A stretch of DNA of 64,000 nucleotides, taken from assembly GCA_030156535.1 (NCBI GenBank), contig JASGMJ010000013.1:59058-123057 (forward strand). Reading direction: 5' to 3'. The translations under genes and the position numbers were made by a program. The stretch is from Candidatus Sumerlaeota bacterium (GTDB lineage: Bacteria; Sumerlaeota; Sumerlaeia; SLMS01; JAHLLQ01). Shown piece after piece: positions 55,501 to 64,000 of the stretch. A model generated the notes under the pieces. The model was not told the origin of the DNA and did not search any database. It was given only the letters and a program-made list of their open reading frames with translations. Position 1 is the stretch's first letter. Each line of letters opens with the position of its first letter.

Positions 55501-56230
55501 CTGCGGCAAGCAGCCACGCCTTCGACAACCCGGCGGACGCCGTCGCAAGGGGACCGGCATTCTGCACGAGTGCGGCCGACCGCTCGACGATGCCCGCCGC
55601 CGTCAGCGCCGTTGTGGCCGCCGAAGCGTGCTCGCCCACGGCGGCGAGCGCGGCCGCGACCGAAAGCGTAAGCCCCGCGCCGCGCAGCTTGCGCTCCAGC
55701 AGCGCCTTGCCGCGCCGCACCTGCGCCTGCACGGTGCGCTCGGGACGGCCGAGCGAACGCGCCGCCTCCGCCAATGTCAGTTCCTGGACCTCACACGCAA
55801 TCAGCGCCTCGCGGTACTTCTCCGGCAGCGTGTGAATCAGCGTGCGCACCCGCTCGGCGGTTTCGCGGCTGGCGGCGTGGGCGCGCGGCCCCGCCACATC
55901 CGATGGAAGCGAGGCGGCCAACGGTTCAAGCTCCGCTTCACGGCCGCGTTGACGCCAGCGCCGCCGGTTGGCGGTGCGCGCCTCGTCGAACGTCCAGCGC
56001 ACCAGCGCCTGGCGAGCGCTCAGCCCCGCAGGCAGCGCGCGGCTGTCGTCGCACCACAAACGTGCGAAGAGCGCCGCGACAACGTCCTCGGCCGCATCGG
56101 GATCGCCGACGGCCATCCACGCCAACCGCATCGCCAACCCGCGTCCCGCGTTCCACAATCTCTCGAAAGCCTCTGGCGTGCGCGTCGCCGCGAAGGCGCC
56201 CCAGGCCGTTTCCAGTTCCTCGTCTTTCAT
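52553..56230 (-). CDS. ECF-type sigma factor fused to a membrane helix and nine extracytoplasmic carboxypeptidase-regulatory-like domains
   Basis: 1225 residues. Residues 20-94 form sigma-70 region 2 (AMRLAWMAVGDPDAAEDVVA) and 129-181 region 4 with its helix-turn-helix (LTLAEAARSLGRPERTVQ). After a low-complexity Ala-rich stretch comes a single membrane helix (about 238-258), then an acidic Ser/Thr/Glu-rich linker and about nine beta-sandwich repeats of the CarboxypepD_reg type, each with GxVxDxxGxPxxGAxV followed by DGxFxxxxxxPG. The sigma part faces the cytosol and the repeats the outside. ATG 56230 has AGGAAG 7 bases upstream. A free sigma factor would end near residue 190. Confidence 0.95.
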   Translation of the reverse strand: MKDEELETAWGAFAATRTPEAFERLWNAGRGLAMRLAWMAVGDPDAAEDVVAALFARLWCDDSRALPAGLSARQALVRWTFDEARTANRRRWRQRGREAELEPLAASLPSDVAGPRAHAASRETAERVRTLIHTLPEKYREALIACEVQELTLAEAARSLGRPERTVQAQVRRGKALLERKLRGAGLTLSVAAALAAVGEHASAATTALTAAGIVERSAALVQNAGPLATASAGLSKAWLLAAAVAVVVLGTVGVVAWSNGTNGGGQGAPASVVAAASSLPASAPDAPAASSPSSDDAEAEEAAGRAGETGSADSSRSATLAELIEETEAQTGETSAGSTGDSEEELDGPVAEWTGRVVSAEGGIPIAGARVGQLEAKEGIGAFATEPLTPEATVTVTTDADGRYTLRIPAPEPSANSFLVFVAEAPGHGSLAAMTFSALVQPTGNRMDFELPAAGHITGRVVDGAMRPLAGTTVGYFILNEPDFTRIMEGPVTFATGWTTTGKDGGFALEALPQGWTLSVPVFAPGFPATVRDDIAVGVEDLTIIVEEAAGHIVGQVLAGGEPVPSITVTAVVPPEPNTMRLQRTLVERWTARTGEDGRFELAVPAAGPYQVLASGGEDSARRVTAAEVEVEAGGTVEVELSIPADAVVQGRVIEADTGSPIAGLGASTTPYFRDMPDGRTERIDDPDRTEVRTGADGLFTLQVPLILREGVGSASFYFDPPAGWIAANDDRISGYTVYLSKVAPGATVPVDIVLRRSAVLRGRTVDAAGTPVPNAGVGLRGRQTATAISDGEGGFEIAVPPGTDAVLTAMTPGLYGDAMVPVPAEGAVPELTIVMRETGIVGGTVLDADGKPAEGLFVQLWKNFAGGRTSSAVGTPSPVKTAKDGTFRFQDVPPGEVRVRVTRERSSMTDLNLPVSLELEPGGIRDDLIVRLRAAGRRIDGVVSDTEGALLKDVEVYAMVDLPEGDRPWSSSRVRTGADGYFAIEEIPDGELSVVWFHHADYESLPLSERSVEDAPFNVTMKRRREAVVRIVDAVTGAPQGRAAGRLLRQHGWGWQIVDGFNGVTPEKGDGIIHMGRLDDKTYLFQASELDAAGKATGRRGQVRFKPSELPSDAPLDVRVGMGSPAGGRVVMMDGGAPVEGARVYADVPTDNWNERQPPDARFDVEAVVTDSAGAFRFPSLGPGEHRIRVEKPGLFEAVPRWIVVQPGGESESVTIKMGVKKE

Positions 56231-56397
56231 CGCTGCACTTCCTGCCACATGGAGTCGTGTTCACGAAGTACAGGGCAGCGCGAAAGGGAAAAGGATGCAT
56301 TTTCTTTGCGGGAATGCGCGGACATGAGCGGACAACTGTTGTCGCGTTTGATTTATGATGACAAGGCGCCCGGGCATCGCGTATCGCCCTGCGCGCC

Positions 56398-56883
56398 ATG
56401 GCCAACCGTCACTCCGCCAACCTGATGCCTTACCGCCCCTTCGCGGCGCTTCTGCTGCTCTCTGTGCTTGTTGTCACGGGCGCAGCGGAAACCGGAGCGG
56501 CATGGCATTGGGGCGACGCGCTGACCATGGAGTTCTGGCGGCCGGCACGCGTCGAGAAGGAAGAAGCACCCCAGCGCTGCGCCTGCTCCTCCTGTCCCGT
56601 GCGCACGACTTTGGGCCGCGAGCCCGCGCAGTGCTGCTGCGGGCATGGACGCCCCAGTGGGGCCACTCCCTCGGGAATTCCCGTGGCGATGCCCGGACGG
56701 TGTTCACCAACCGGCGGCATTCCTCACATGATGCCCCCCTCGCTTGGGTACGTGTTCCTGATGCAGAACCCTCCCCGCGCCCTCGTTGAGCATCGCCTCC
56801 TACGCCTTGCCGTGTCCCTCACCGGCGAGCAGGAAACCTCCGTCACTGCGCGCGTGGCCGTGCCGCCCCCCAAGGCCGCCTGA
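56398..56883 (+). CDS. Small exported Cys-rich protein
   Basis: 161 residues. A hydrophobic stretch (FAALLLLSVLVVTGAAETGA, about 16-35) looks like a signal peptide. The mature part has a Cys cluster CACSSCPVR then AQCCCGHG, close enough for metal binding or disulfides, and a basic Pro-rich tail. No family recognised. Divergent from the sigma-fusion gene with a 167-base gap, so it may be a target of that factor. The start is either ATG 56398 or 56425, neither with a ribosome site, so the call is moderate. Confidence 0.55.
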   Translation: MANRHSANLMPYRPFAALLLLSVLVVTGAAETGAAWHWGDALTMEFWRPARVEKEEAPQRCACSSCPVRTTLGREPAQCCCGHGRPSGATPSGIPVAMPGRCSPTGGIPHMMPPSLGYVFLMQNPPRALVEHRLLRLAVSLTGEQETSVTARVAVPPPKAA

Positions 56884-56979
56884 GCCTCCCTCCTTCATCG
56901 CATCTCCCTCACAAACCGCAGGCTCCGGCACTCCGCCGGAAGACTGCCGTCTTCGCCGTCTGCCCTCAGGAGGCTCCTC

Positions 56980-57639
56980 ATGCAGACTTCCCCGTGCGCG
57001 CGCCGCGCGTTCACCCTGATCGAACTCCTCATCGTCGTGGCCATCATTGCGATCCTGGCGGCCATCGCCGTCCCGAACTTCCTCGAAGCCCAGACGCGCT
57101 CGAAAATCTCGCGCGTCCAGGCCGACATGCGTGCCGTCGCCACGGCCCTCGAAGCCTACGCCGTCGACTACAACGCCTATCCGCCCAACGTGTACGACGA
57201 CCTCCACCGCACCAACGTGATGACCATGAGCATGGGCAAGATGCCCTTCGTGCCCTATACCCTTTCGACCCCCATCGCCTACATCACCTCCGTGCCGCTC
57301 GACACGTTCAAGCCCCTCATCATGCACGACCACCAGCACTCGTTCGTGTATTACAACTCGACCAACACGCCCGACGGCGCCAACAGGCGCACCTATCGCG
57401 CCATCATGGAAGGCCACTCCATGATGCAGGCCGGACGCGTTCCCGAACCGCAGTGGGCGATGGTCTCCACCGGGCCCGACTACAAGATCGGCACCATGGC
57501 CCACGAGATCGCCGTCGATGGCGCGCTCCCCATCTTCCAGATCATGACCATGGCCATGCCCACGATGGGCGTGCCCATCACCTACGACCCAACGAACGGC
57601 ACCGTCAGCGACGGTGATGTCGCGCGCTTCGGCCCCTGA
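56980..57639 (+). CDS. Type II secretion/type IV-like pilin (GspG-like)
   Basis: 219 residues. A short basic leader ends RRA, followed by FTLIELLIVVAIIAILAA, the prepilin cleavage and polymerisation helix; Glu5 of the mature protein is present. The residue before the cut is Ala, where Gly is usual. After the helix comes NFLEAQTRSKISRVQADMR, typical of pseudopilins in several uncultivated bacterial phyla, then a C-terminal globular part with Met- and Tyr-rich stretches. No other pilus or secretion gene is in the window, so it probably works with a machine encoded elsewhere. Confidence 0.92.
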   Translation: MQTSPCARRAFTLIELLIVVAIIAILAAIAVPNFLEAQTRSKISRVQADMRAVATALEAYAVDYNAYPPNVYDDLHRTNVMTMSMGKMPFVPYTLSTPIAYITSVPLDTFKPLIMHDHQHSFVYYNSTNTPDGANRRTYRAIMEGHSMMQAGRVPEPQWAMVSTGPDYKIGTMAHEIAVDGALPIFQIMTMAMPTMGVPITYDPTNGTVSDGDVARFGP

Positions 57640-57665
57640 GCCACCACGAACACTGTCCTTAAGAA

Positions 57666-57698
57666 AACACCCCCCCAGCGATGTGCTCGGGGGGTGTT
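57666..57698 (-). terminator. Terminator-like hairpin, stronger on the minus strand
   Basis: A 10-bp stem AACACCCCCC with GGGGGGTGTT (57666-57675 and 57689-57698). On the minus strand it is followed by TTTTCTT; on the plus strand by CCCTTG. It lies 27 bases after the pilin stop and would end a leftward transcript. Confidence 0.6.
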
Positions 57699-58111
57699 CC
57701 CTTGAGGAGGATGAGGAGAGGATGATGGGCACTGCAAACCAAGGCAGGAAGCGGGCCATTAATCCGAAGCAGACGAAAATTCCCCGCTGACGCCCTGATA
57801 CGCTCATTCCCCCGATGCGACAAGACAGCGCCGGCATCATCGCCACCCACGCCAAGGACACCAAACCGTAAGCCAACAACGGGTTTTGTGCAACTTCGAG
57901 GCCTCCGCTTCCGAAGTCTGACAGCGCTCCGCCCGCCGCCCCCGGCAAAACCGCTCACACGTCCCGGCCCCTCAGCCACAAGAGGAGCGCATTGAACGTG
58001 GTGGGGAAATTGAGCCACAGCAGCACCGTGCAAAGTGGCTCCAACCCGGCAAGCGGCCATGGTGACGCAAAAGGGCTGAAACCCGCCGCGGTCCTTGACA
58101 AGCAGGTCCAA
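57699..58111 (-). pseudogene. Possible frame-broken membrane protein
   Basis: Leftward translation shows hydrophobic segments split over two frames: FSPFASPWPLAGLEPLCTV with WLNFPTTFNALLLWLRGRDV ending at 57955, then LLAYGLVSLAWVAMMPALS and FVCFGLMARFLPWFAVPIIL in another frame. The minus-strand hairpin downstream would suit a leftward gene. No intact reading frame, ribosome site or recognised family exists, so this is a weak call. The rest of this gap (57640-58111) shows nothing else. Confidence 0.25.
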
Positions 58112-58654
58112 ATGAGTCTATCGATCGCCTCAGTTGAGACCAAAGGCATGCCCCTCATGGCAACGACGCAGGCTGGCAGGACAAAGAAACGCACCGTGAA
58201 GAAGACCGCCGCCGTTGGCGCGGGCGGAACCGTCGTCCTGCGTCTGATTCGCGGTGCCCGGACGAAGGGGCGCGCCAGCCAGCTCGCACCCGGCAGGCTC
58301 GTCACCCTGCTGCGGGAAGGGCTCGCCGTTGAGGAAATCGATGATCTGCGGGAAGCGCTCGGCATTTCGATGGCCCGGCTGACGGATCTGCTCGCGATCT
58401 CCAAGGCGACTCTCCAGCGCCGCCGGGCGGGGCAGGTTCTCGGGCGCGACGAATCCGACCGCGTTGTGCGCTATGCCCGGTTGATGGGCAGGGCGGTCGA
58501 GGTCTGCGAGTCCGAGGAGGCCGCGCGCCAGTGGCTGGCTTCCCCCCAGGTCGGGCTGGCCGGAGAAACACCGCTTGAATATGCGCGAACCGAAGTCGGT
58601 GCGCGCGAAGTCGAGGACTTGCTGGGACGCATTGACCACGGGGTTTATTCCTGA
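58112..58654 (+). CDS. Antitoxin of an Xre/MbcA/ParS-type toxin-antitoxin pair
   Basis: 180 residues. The C-terminal part matches the Xre/MbcA/ParS antitoxin group: a helix-turn-helix-like region (LREALGISMARLTDLLAIS, TLQRRRAGQVL), then AARQWLASPQVGLAGETPLEY, the DUF2384 toxin-binding segment. A basic N-terminal tail (TKKRTVKKTAAV) may bind DNA. It should repress its own operon and block the RES toxin. The stop overlaps the toxin start by one base (TGATG). The start could be ATG 58112, 58148 or 58157; the first has CAGG 5 bases upstream. Confidence 0.88.
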   Translation: MSLSIASVETKGMPLMATTQAGRTKKRTVKKTAAVGAGGTVVLRLIRGARTKGRASQLAPGRLVTLLREGLAVEEIDDLREALGISMARLTDLLAISKATLQRRRAGQVLGRDESDRVVRYARLMGRAVEVCESEEAARQWLASPQVGLAGETPLEYARTEVGAREVEDLLGRIDHGVYS

Positions 58655-59121
58655 TGCCCGTGGCGTGGCGAATCGTGAAGGAGAAGCACGCGGCCAGTGC
58701 CTTCGATGGCGAGGGCGCCTTCACGTATGGCGGCCGATGGAATTCCCCCGGCGTCCGGGTTGTCTACGCGAGCGAAAGCCTCTCGCTCGCGGCCCTGGAA
58801 TCGCTCGTCCACCTGAATCCGTTCCTCCCGTTTCGCTACGTCCGGTTCCGCGTGGAATTCGCGGACGCCCTGGTTGAGGAAATCGGGAAAGACAGTCTGG
58901 TCAGGGATTGGAACGTGCAGCCCCCCGGTCCGGCCAGCAAGAGCGTAGGCGACGCGTGGGGGCGCGCGGCGAGGACGCCCGTCCTGCGCGTGCCCAGCGT
59001 CATCATCCCGATCGAATCCAACTTTCTTTTGAACCCACAGCATCCCGGCTTTCGCAAGGTTCGGATCAGCAAACCCGAACCGTTCGCCCTCGATCCCCGT
59101 CTGCTTTCCGCCAGGGCGTGA
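58654..59121 (+). CDS. RES-domain toxin (NAD-degrading)
   Basis: 155 residues, the size of RES/MbcT toxins that degrade or phosphorolyse NAD+. The diagnostic blocks are present: WRIVKEKHAASAFDGEGA, GRWNSPGVRVVYASESLSL with the conserved Arg and Glu, and VPSVIIPIESNFLLNPQHP near the C-terminus. It is translated with the antitoxin through TGATG. The pair forms a complete-looking type II toxin-antitoxin module. Confidence 0.93.
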   Translation: MPVAWRIVKEKHAASAFDGEGAFTYGGRWNSPGVRVVYASESLSLAALESLVHLNPFLPFRYVRFRVEFADALVEEIGKDSLVRDWNVQPPGPASKSVGDAWGRAARTPVLRVPSVIIPIESNFLLNPQHPGFRKVRISKPEPFALDPRLLSARA

Positions 59122-59131
59122 GAAGTGCGTC

Positions 59132-60184
59132 TCACGGTTCCGTGAGATGCACCCGCTGTGGGCGATACCAGTTCTTCAACAGCTCGGCGGCGGGTTTGCC
59201 GCGCAGGGCGTAGCTCGACTCTTCGTTCTTGCCGAAGTTGACCCACGCATAGGCAAACACGCCGTGCATTTCCGGGCGGCCGTCCCAGGCAGCGATGAAA
59301 GCCCGATACGCCATGCGCTGCTCCTCCAGATCCACAGGCGCGTCCGTCGTGTAATCCCACGGCTTCATCGCGCCGCCATCGCGTGACGGATAGCCGAGTT
59401 CCGTGAACACAATCGGCAGATTCGGCGCGAGGTGCGCGTGCCATTCGAGCACCCAGTCGCGCCACTCGCGCCAACCCGCATCGAGTTCAGCCTGCGTGGC
59501 GTCGGGCGTGCGCGCGATCTCGTAGTAGGACGAGAGCCCCATTGCATCGAGCTCGGTCCACCACCCGTCGGGGCCGTCGATGTGGTCCCAGTTGGCGGAA
59601 TACAGCAGGCTGCCCGGAAACTCCGTACGCACGGCGGCGATCGTCTCGCGCCATTCGGCGCCGTGCTGCTCCATCGAGGAGAGCTCGCTGCCAACGCTCA
59701 TCCACGCGCATCCCTCTTCGCGCGCCATGCGGGCATAGTGGCGCATCCACGTGCGGTAGCTCTCGAACCAGTCGTGGACCGTGGCCGGGCGCAGGCTGCC
59801 GCGCCAGTCGTCACCCTGCGGATTTTCGAGCAGCACGATGGGGAAGAGCATCGGGGCGAGCCCCTCGGCCCGCGCCTGACGAATCGTGCGGCGCACCGCG
59901 TCGTCCGGGCAGGTGCGGTGGGGCTTCGCGTAGATCTGCGTGGACTCGGCGTTGTCCTGCATGAGCACGACGAGGATGCTCACCGCGTTGGCGCCTGCCT
60001 CGGCGGTCTCGTGCAGCAGCGTGCCGTAGTCGAAGGCCGGCTCGTAGGCGTAGAGCGGCACAACGTAGCCGCGCAGCTCAAGCGTTGGCGTGGAAGGCGC
60101 ATCGCCATCCACGGTTTGCGCCGCCAGCAGACCGGGAAGCAGCAGAAGCAGGAAGAGGAGCGACGGCGCAACCACCCGGGGCAC
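59132..60184 (-). CDS. Exported GH113-like glycoside hydrolase
   Basis: 350 residues. GTG 60184 with AAGG 9 bases upstream gives a good signal peptide (PSLLFLLLLLPGLLAAQ). The TIM-barrel body has the likely acid/base Glu in WMSVGSELSS and the nucleophile in IVFTELGYPS, as in GH113 beta-mannanases; FAYAWVNFG near the end fits the last strand. Substrate is presumably a beta-mannan or related glycan, but that is inferred. It begins 4 bases after the GH57 stop, so the two genes are probably one operon. Confidence 0.85.
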   Translation of the reverse strand: MPRVVAPSLLFLLLLLPGLLAAQTVDGDAPSTPTLELRGYVVPLYAYEPAFDYGTLLHETAEAGANAVSILVVLMQDNAESTQIYAKPHRTCPDDAVRRTIRQARAEGLAPMLFPIVLLENPQGDDWRGSLRPATVHDWFESYRTWMRHYARMAREEGCAWMSVGSELSSMEQHGAEWRETIAAVRTEFPGSLLYSANWDHIDGPDGWWTELDAMGLSSYYEIARTPDATQAELDAGWREWRDWVLEWHAHLAPNLPIVFTELGYPSRDGGAMKPWDYTTDAPVDLEEQRMAYRAFIAAWDGRPEMHGVFAYAWVNFGKNEESSYALRGKPAAELLKNWYRPQRVHLTEP

Positions 60185-60188
60185 GAGA

Positions 60189-61802
<1,614 letters not shown>

Positions 61803-62008
61803 TGCTCCATCCAGACGGGCAGCCCCAAAGGGCCACCCGGGCGGCCGCAGCCACCGGGGAAAACTGGCGAGACGTTAGGAAGCCCGCGCGGGCACCGCAA
61901 GCGCGAACGCCACCCCGCAGCCCCCCGAAGCCGTGTGCGTTTTATCGCCACACCCCCATGAATCGCCCTCCGGCTGCGGAACGGGCATGGCCGCGGGGGG
62001 CGGCCGGG

Positions 62009-62036
62009 CCACGCACCACGAACGACACGAAACGAA
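62009..62036 (+). repeat. Heptad-phased words (CCACGAA type)
   Basis: Four 7-base words in phase: CCACGCA, CCACGAA, CGACACG, AAACGAA, in the divergent gap (61803-62080) between the GH57 and RsmB-like genes. Degenerate compared with the arrays at 21 and 42 kb. The rest of that gap shows no gene. Confidence 0.5.
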
Positions 62037-62080
62037 ATCGCTCTTGGCACGCGCGGGCCAAAGCCAGCCAACTCGCCGCC

Positions 62081-63499
62081 ATGCCGCTTACTCTTCCCAA
62101 ATCCCCCAAGCACGACGACCTCCGCGCCCACCTGCTGGAGCTCTACGCCCGGCTGGTTTCCACGCCGATCCCGCCCGACCACCTGATTGCCCGCTTTTTC
62201 CGCATCCGCCAGGACCTGCTGCCCCCGGGGCCGCGCGCCTTCCTGGCCGCCACGGCCTACGCCCTGCTGCGCCGGCGCTACCGCACGCTGCTGCTGCACC
62301 AGTGGGCGGAACGCACCGAGGCGGCGTTCGACTGGCCCGAGCCCGGTGCCGTCCCCCCGGCCCTCAAGCCCATGGAGGAGGGTGCTCTGGCCCTCGCCCG
62401 CTGGATGGCCGAGGACCTCGGCGCGCCGCCCGAGGAGACGCGTTCGCTCGTGGACGCCGCGCTTTCGCTGCTGCGCCGCCGCGAACTCCCCGAAGACGAA
62501 TTTCCCATGCCCGCCCTCGGAGCCCCCGAGAAGCTGGCCCGCGACTTCCTCCCCCGCATCGCCGCCGACCCCGGCCTGCGCGCCGCCCCCGAACACCTGC
62601 GCCGCGCCGCCGCCCTGTCGATGCCGTGGGACCTGCTCGCGCGATGGGATGCCCGCTACGGCCCCGAAGGCGCCGAGGCGATGGTCCGCGCACTCGGCCA
62701 ACCCGCCCCGCTCGACGTGCGCGTCAACGTGCTCAAGGGAACCCGCGAGGAGTGCGCCGACCGGCTCGCCGCCGAGCGCCACCCGTGCGCCCCCACCCCG
62801 CTCTCGCCCCACGGCCTGCGCCTGACGGACAAGGCAAACCTGTTTCGCTCCGACCTGTTCGCCGACGGATGGTTCGAGGTCCAGGACGAAGCGAGCCAGC
62901 TCGTCGCCTTCGCGCTCGACCCCAAGCCCACGTGGCGCGTGCTCGACGCGTGCTCGGGAGGCGGCGGCAAGTCGCTGCATCTGGCCGCGTTGATGAAGAA
63001 TCGCGGCGAGATTTTCGCCCACGACATTCAGGCCGAGCGCCTCGACCCCCAGCGCAAGCGTTTGCGGCGCGCGGACATCCACAACGTGCGGTTTCTCGAA
63101 CCGGGTGCCGCCGCCGCGTCCGGGCCCTACGACGCCGTGCTGATCGACGCGCCCTGCCTGGGCTTCGGAACGCTGCGCCGCAACCCCGACCTCGCCTGGC
63201 GCGGCCCGCTCCCCACGCGTCTGGCCGAAATCGCCGAACTCCAGAACACCTGCCTGCGCGCCTACGCACCGCTCGTCAAACCGGGCGGCGTGCTCGTCTA
63301 CGCCACGTGCAGCTTCGAGCCCGAGGAAACGACCGAGTTGCTGCGCACGCTCGACGGCTTCGTCCCCGACCCCCTCGCGCCACGCTTTGCACGCTACGGC
63401 ATCGACGGCCTGGTGGACGGCGAGCAGAACGACCTCGCCATCCTGCCACACATCCACGGCACCGACGGGTTCTTCATCGCGCGTCTGCGAAAAACGTAA
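62081..63499 (+). CDS. RsmB-like RNA (cytosine-5) methyltransferase
   Basis: 472 residues. An N-terminal helical NusB-like domain (about 1-130) leads to the Rossmann methyltransferase domain, with DACSGGGGKSLHLAALM for S-adenosylmethionine binding. Both catalytic cysteines of the m5C family are present: Cys in IDAPCLGFGTLRRNPD and Cys in YATCSFEPEE. The gene should methylate a cytosine of 16S rRNA (position 967 in E. coli RsmB) or another RNA. ATG 62081 begins the homology; a longer frame from 61802 enters the repeat-bearing gap. Confidence 0.92.
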   Translation: MPLTLPKSPKHDDLRAHLLELYARLVSTPIPPDHLIARFFRIRQDLLPPGPRAFLAATAYALLRRRYRTLLLHQWAERTEAAFDWPEPGAVPPALKPMEEGALALARWMAEDLGAPPEETRSLVDAALSLLRRRELPEDEFPMPALGAPEKLARDFLPRIAADPGLRAAPEHLRRAAALSMPWDLLARWDARYGPEGAEAMVRALGQPAPLDVRVNVLKGTREECADRLAAERHPCAPTPLSPHGLRLTDKANLFRSDLFADGWFEVQDEASQLVAFALDPKPTWRVLDACSGGGGKSLHLAALMKNRGEIFAHDIQAERLDPQRKRLRRADIHNVRFLEPGAAAASGPYDAVLIDAPCLGFGTLRRNPDLAWRGPLPTRLAEIAELQNTCLRAYAPLVKPGGVLVYATCSFEPEETTELLRTLDGFVPDPLAPRFARYGIDGLVDGEQNDLAILPHIHGTDGFFIARLRKT

Positions 63500-63930
63500 C
63501 CGACTTCAGCCGACAATTCACAAGACACCAAAGCAAACCGCCACAAACCGGCTTCCTTCAAAGCTAACGCTGCAACAATGGGCAAGGCAGTGCAATCAAC
63601 CTCAACAGGCTGATGCGCGGCAGGAATACCAGTTGTGGCAGAACTCCCCGCCCTTCGCCGAATCAGCCAGTATCCCAGCGGCAAAAGGGCTGCCGGGAAC
63701 GCACTGTGGCTTTGCTCCGGGAATGGCTTCAGGGTGTTCCCGAATGGCTGATTCCCGGGGAAAGCGTGCGGGAAACAAACGAGTTGACCGGAACCGCGAG
63801 TTGTGGAGTCACTATACAATGCTTTGTTTGCCCTGACGAAAACACTATTATAGAATATAGAGAAAAGGTATGCGGGATGCAGGAAAAGTGTGCTCTAGAT
63901 GGGTAGTGTAACTCGGCTTCTGTAAATTGC
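63500..63930. other. AT-richer gap, no gene recognised
   Basis: About 430 bases after the RsmB-like gene. Composition falls from GC-rich to clearly AT-rich near 63840-63900. A rightward open frame ending at 63906 (with EYREKVCGMQEKC near its end) has no ribosome site, and no family was recognised. It may be the border or target of the element that starts to its right. Confidence 0.4.
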
Positions 63931-63936
63931 GCCGGT

Positions 63937-63998
63937 GGATCATCGGCGGTCTCCTGTTGGTCAGCGACGATCAACAAAAGGAGACCAACCGATGATCC
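63937..63998 (+). promoter_or_regulatory. Inverted repeat covering a ribosome binding site
   Basis: Left arm 63937-63959 pairs with right arm 63972-63998: GGATCATCGG, then GGTCTCCT, then GTTG on one side, with small mismatches and a 3-base bulge on the other. The right arm covers the AAAGGAG ribosome site and the ATG at 63992. If made as RNA, it would hide the start codon, as hairpins do at the start of several transposase genes. Confidence 0.65.
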
Positions 63999-64000
63999 GC
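63992..64000 (+). CDS. Start of a gene cut by the window end, possibly a transposase
   Basis: ATG 63992 with AAAGGAG 8 bases upstream is followed by only MIR before the window ends. The site is within the inverted repeat 63937-63998, and the flanking DNA changes composition sharply, which together suggest the left end of an insertion sequence. Nothing in the visible codons identifies the protein, so this is a weak call. Confidence 0.4.

Noticed and set aside
63613..63906. Rightward 97-codon frame as a gene
   Set aside because: No ribosome site, no recognised family, and it spans the composition change near the presumed element end.

Overview
The window comes from a high-GC, Gram-negative-type bacterium that I cannot name with certainty. 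The gene style fits an uncultivated PVC-like or Sumerlaeota/Hydrogenedentota-like lineage: a GspG-like pilin whose mature N-terminus is typical of those groups, a Ser/Thr kinase fused to a formylglycine-enzyme-like domain, a giant sigma factor with extracytoplasmic repeats, large GT-C membrane proteins, and intergenic gaps full of short tandem heptads and GC hairpins. No rRNA, tRNA or CRISPR array was seen. The lineage guess is inference from gene style only.

Layout. 1-13.2 kb: a cut-off unknown gene, a 2-hydroxyacid dehydrogenase, a VIT/vWA secreted protein, a GT-C-like membrane protein, isocitrate dehydrogenase, a DUF4139-like protein, mutY and pabB. 13.3-21 kb: the kinase fusion, then a selenium-dependent xanthine dehydrogenase homologue and a short YgfK homologue. 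21-32 kb: rmlA, proB, an acetyltransferase, a lipid-kinase homologue with an abnormal N-terminus, a secreted metallophosphoesterase, an inositol monophosphatase, mqnA (futalosine menaquinone route) and a Bax-inhibitor-1 protein converging on trmD. 33-38 kb: a PfkB kinase translationally coupled to a eukaryotic-type UDP-galactopyranose mutase, then ftsH with a coupled small exported protein.

39-42 kb: a lower-GC insertion of about 2 kb carrying two overlapping secreted-protein genes. It is bounded by a duplicated 3' end of ribE, with the complete ribE on one side and a roughly 20-codon remnant on the other. 42-50 kb: unknown proteins, a methyltransferase, a PASTA protein, argH, a GT4 glycosyltransferase, a PHP-like protein and a VOC protein. 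49.3-52.5 kb: two paralogous GT-C membrane proteins. 52.5-56.2 kb: a 1225-residue sigma-factor/transmembrane/carboxypeptidase-regulatory-repeat fusion. 56.4-64 kb: a Cys-rich exported protein, a pilin, an Xre/RES toxin-antitoxin pair, a GH113-like protein, a GH57 branching enzyme, an RsmB-like methyltransferase and, at the very end, the start of what may be an insertion sequence.

Themes. Cell-surface glycan synthesis is well represented (RmlA, UGM, GT4, three GT-C proteins). Glycogen metabolism (GH57) and signalling through large fused receptors also appear. The strongest candidates for something undescribed are the membrane-anchored sigma fusion, the ribE-bounded island with its SPOR/Cys-rich pair, the flavin-module-less YgfK beside a selenium-type xanthine dehydrogenase, and a dispersed family of 7-bp tandem repeats, often in inverted pairs, confined to gene gaps.
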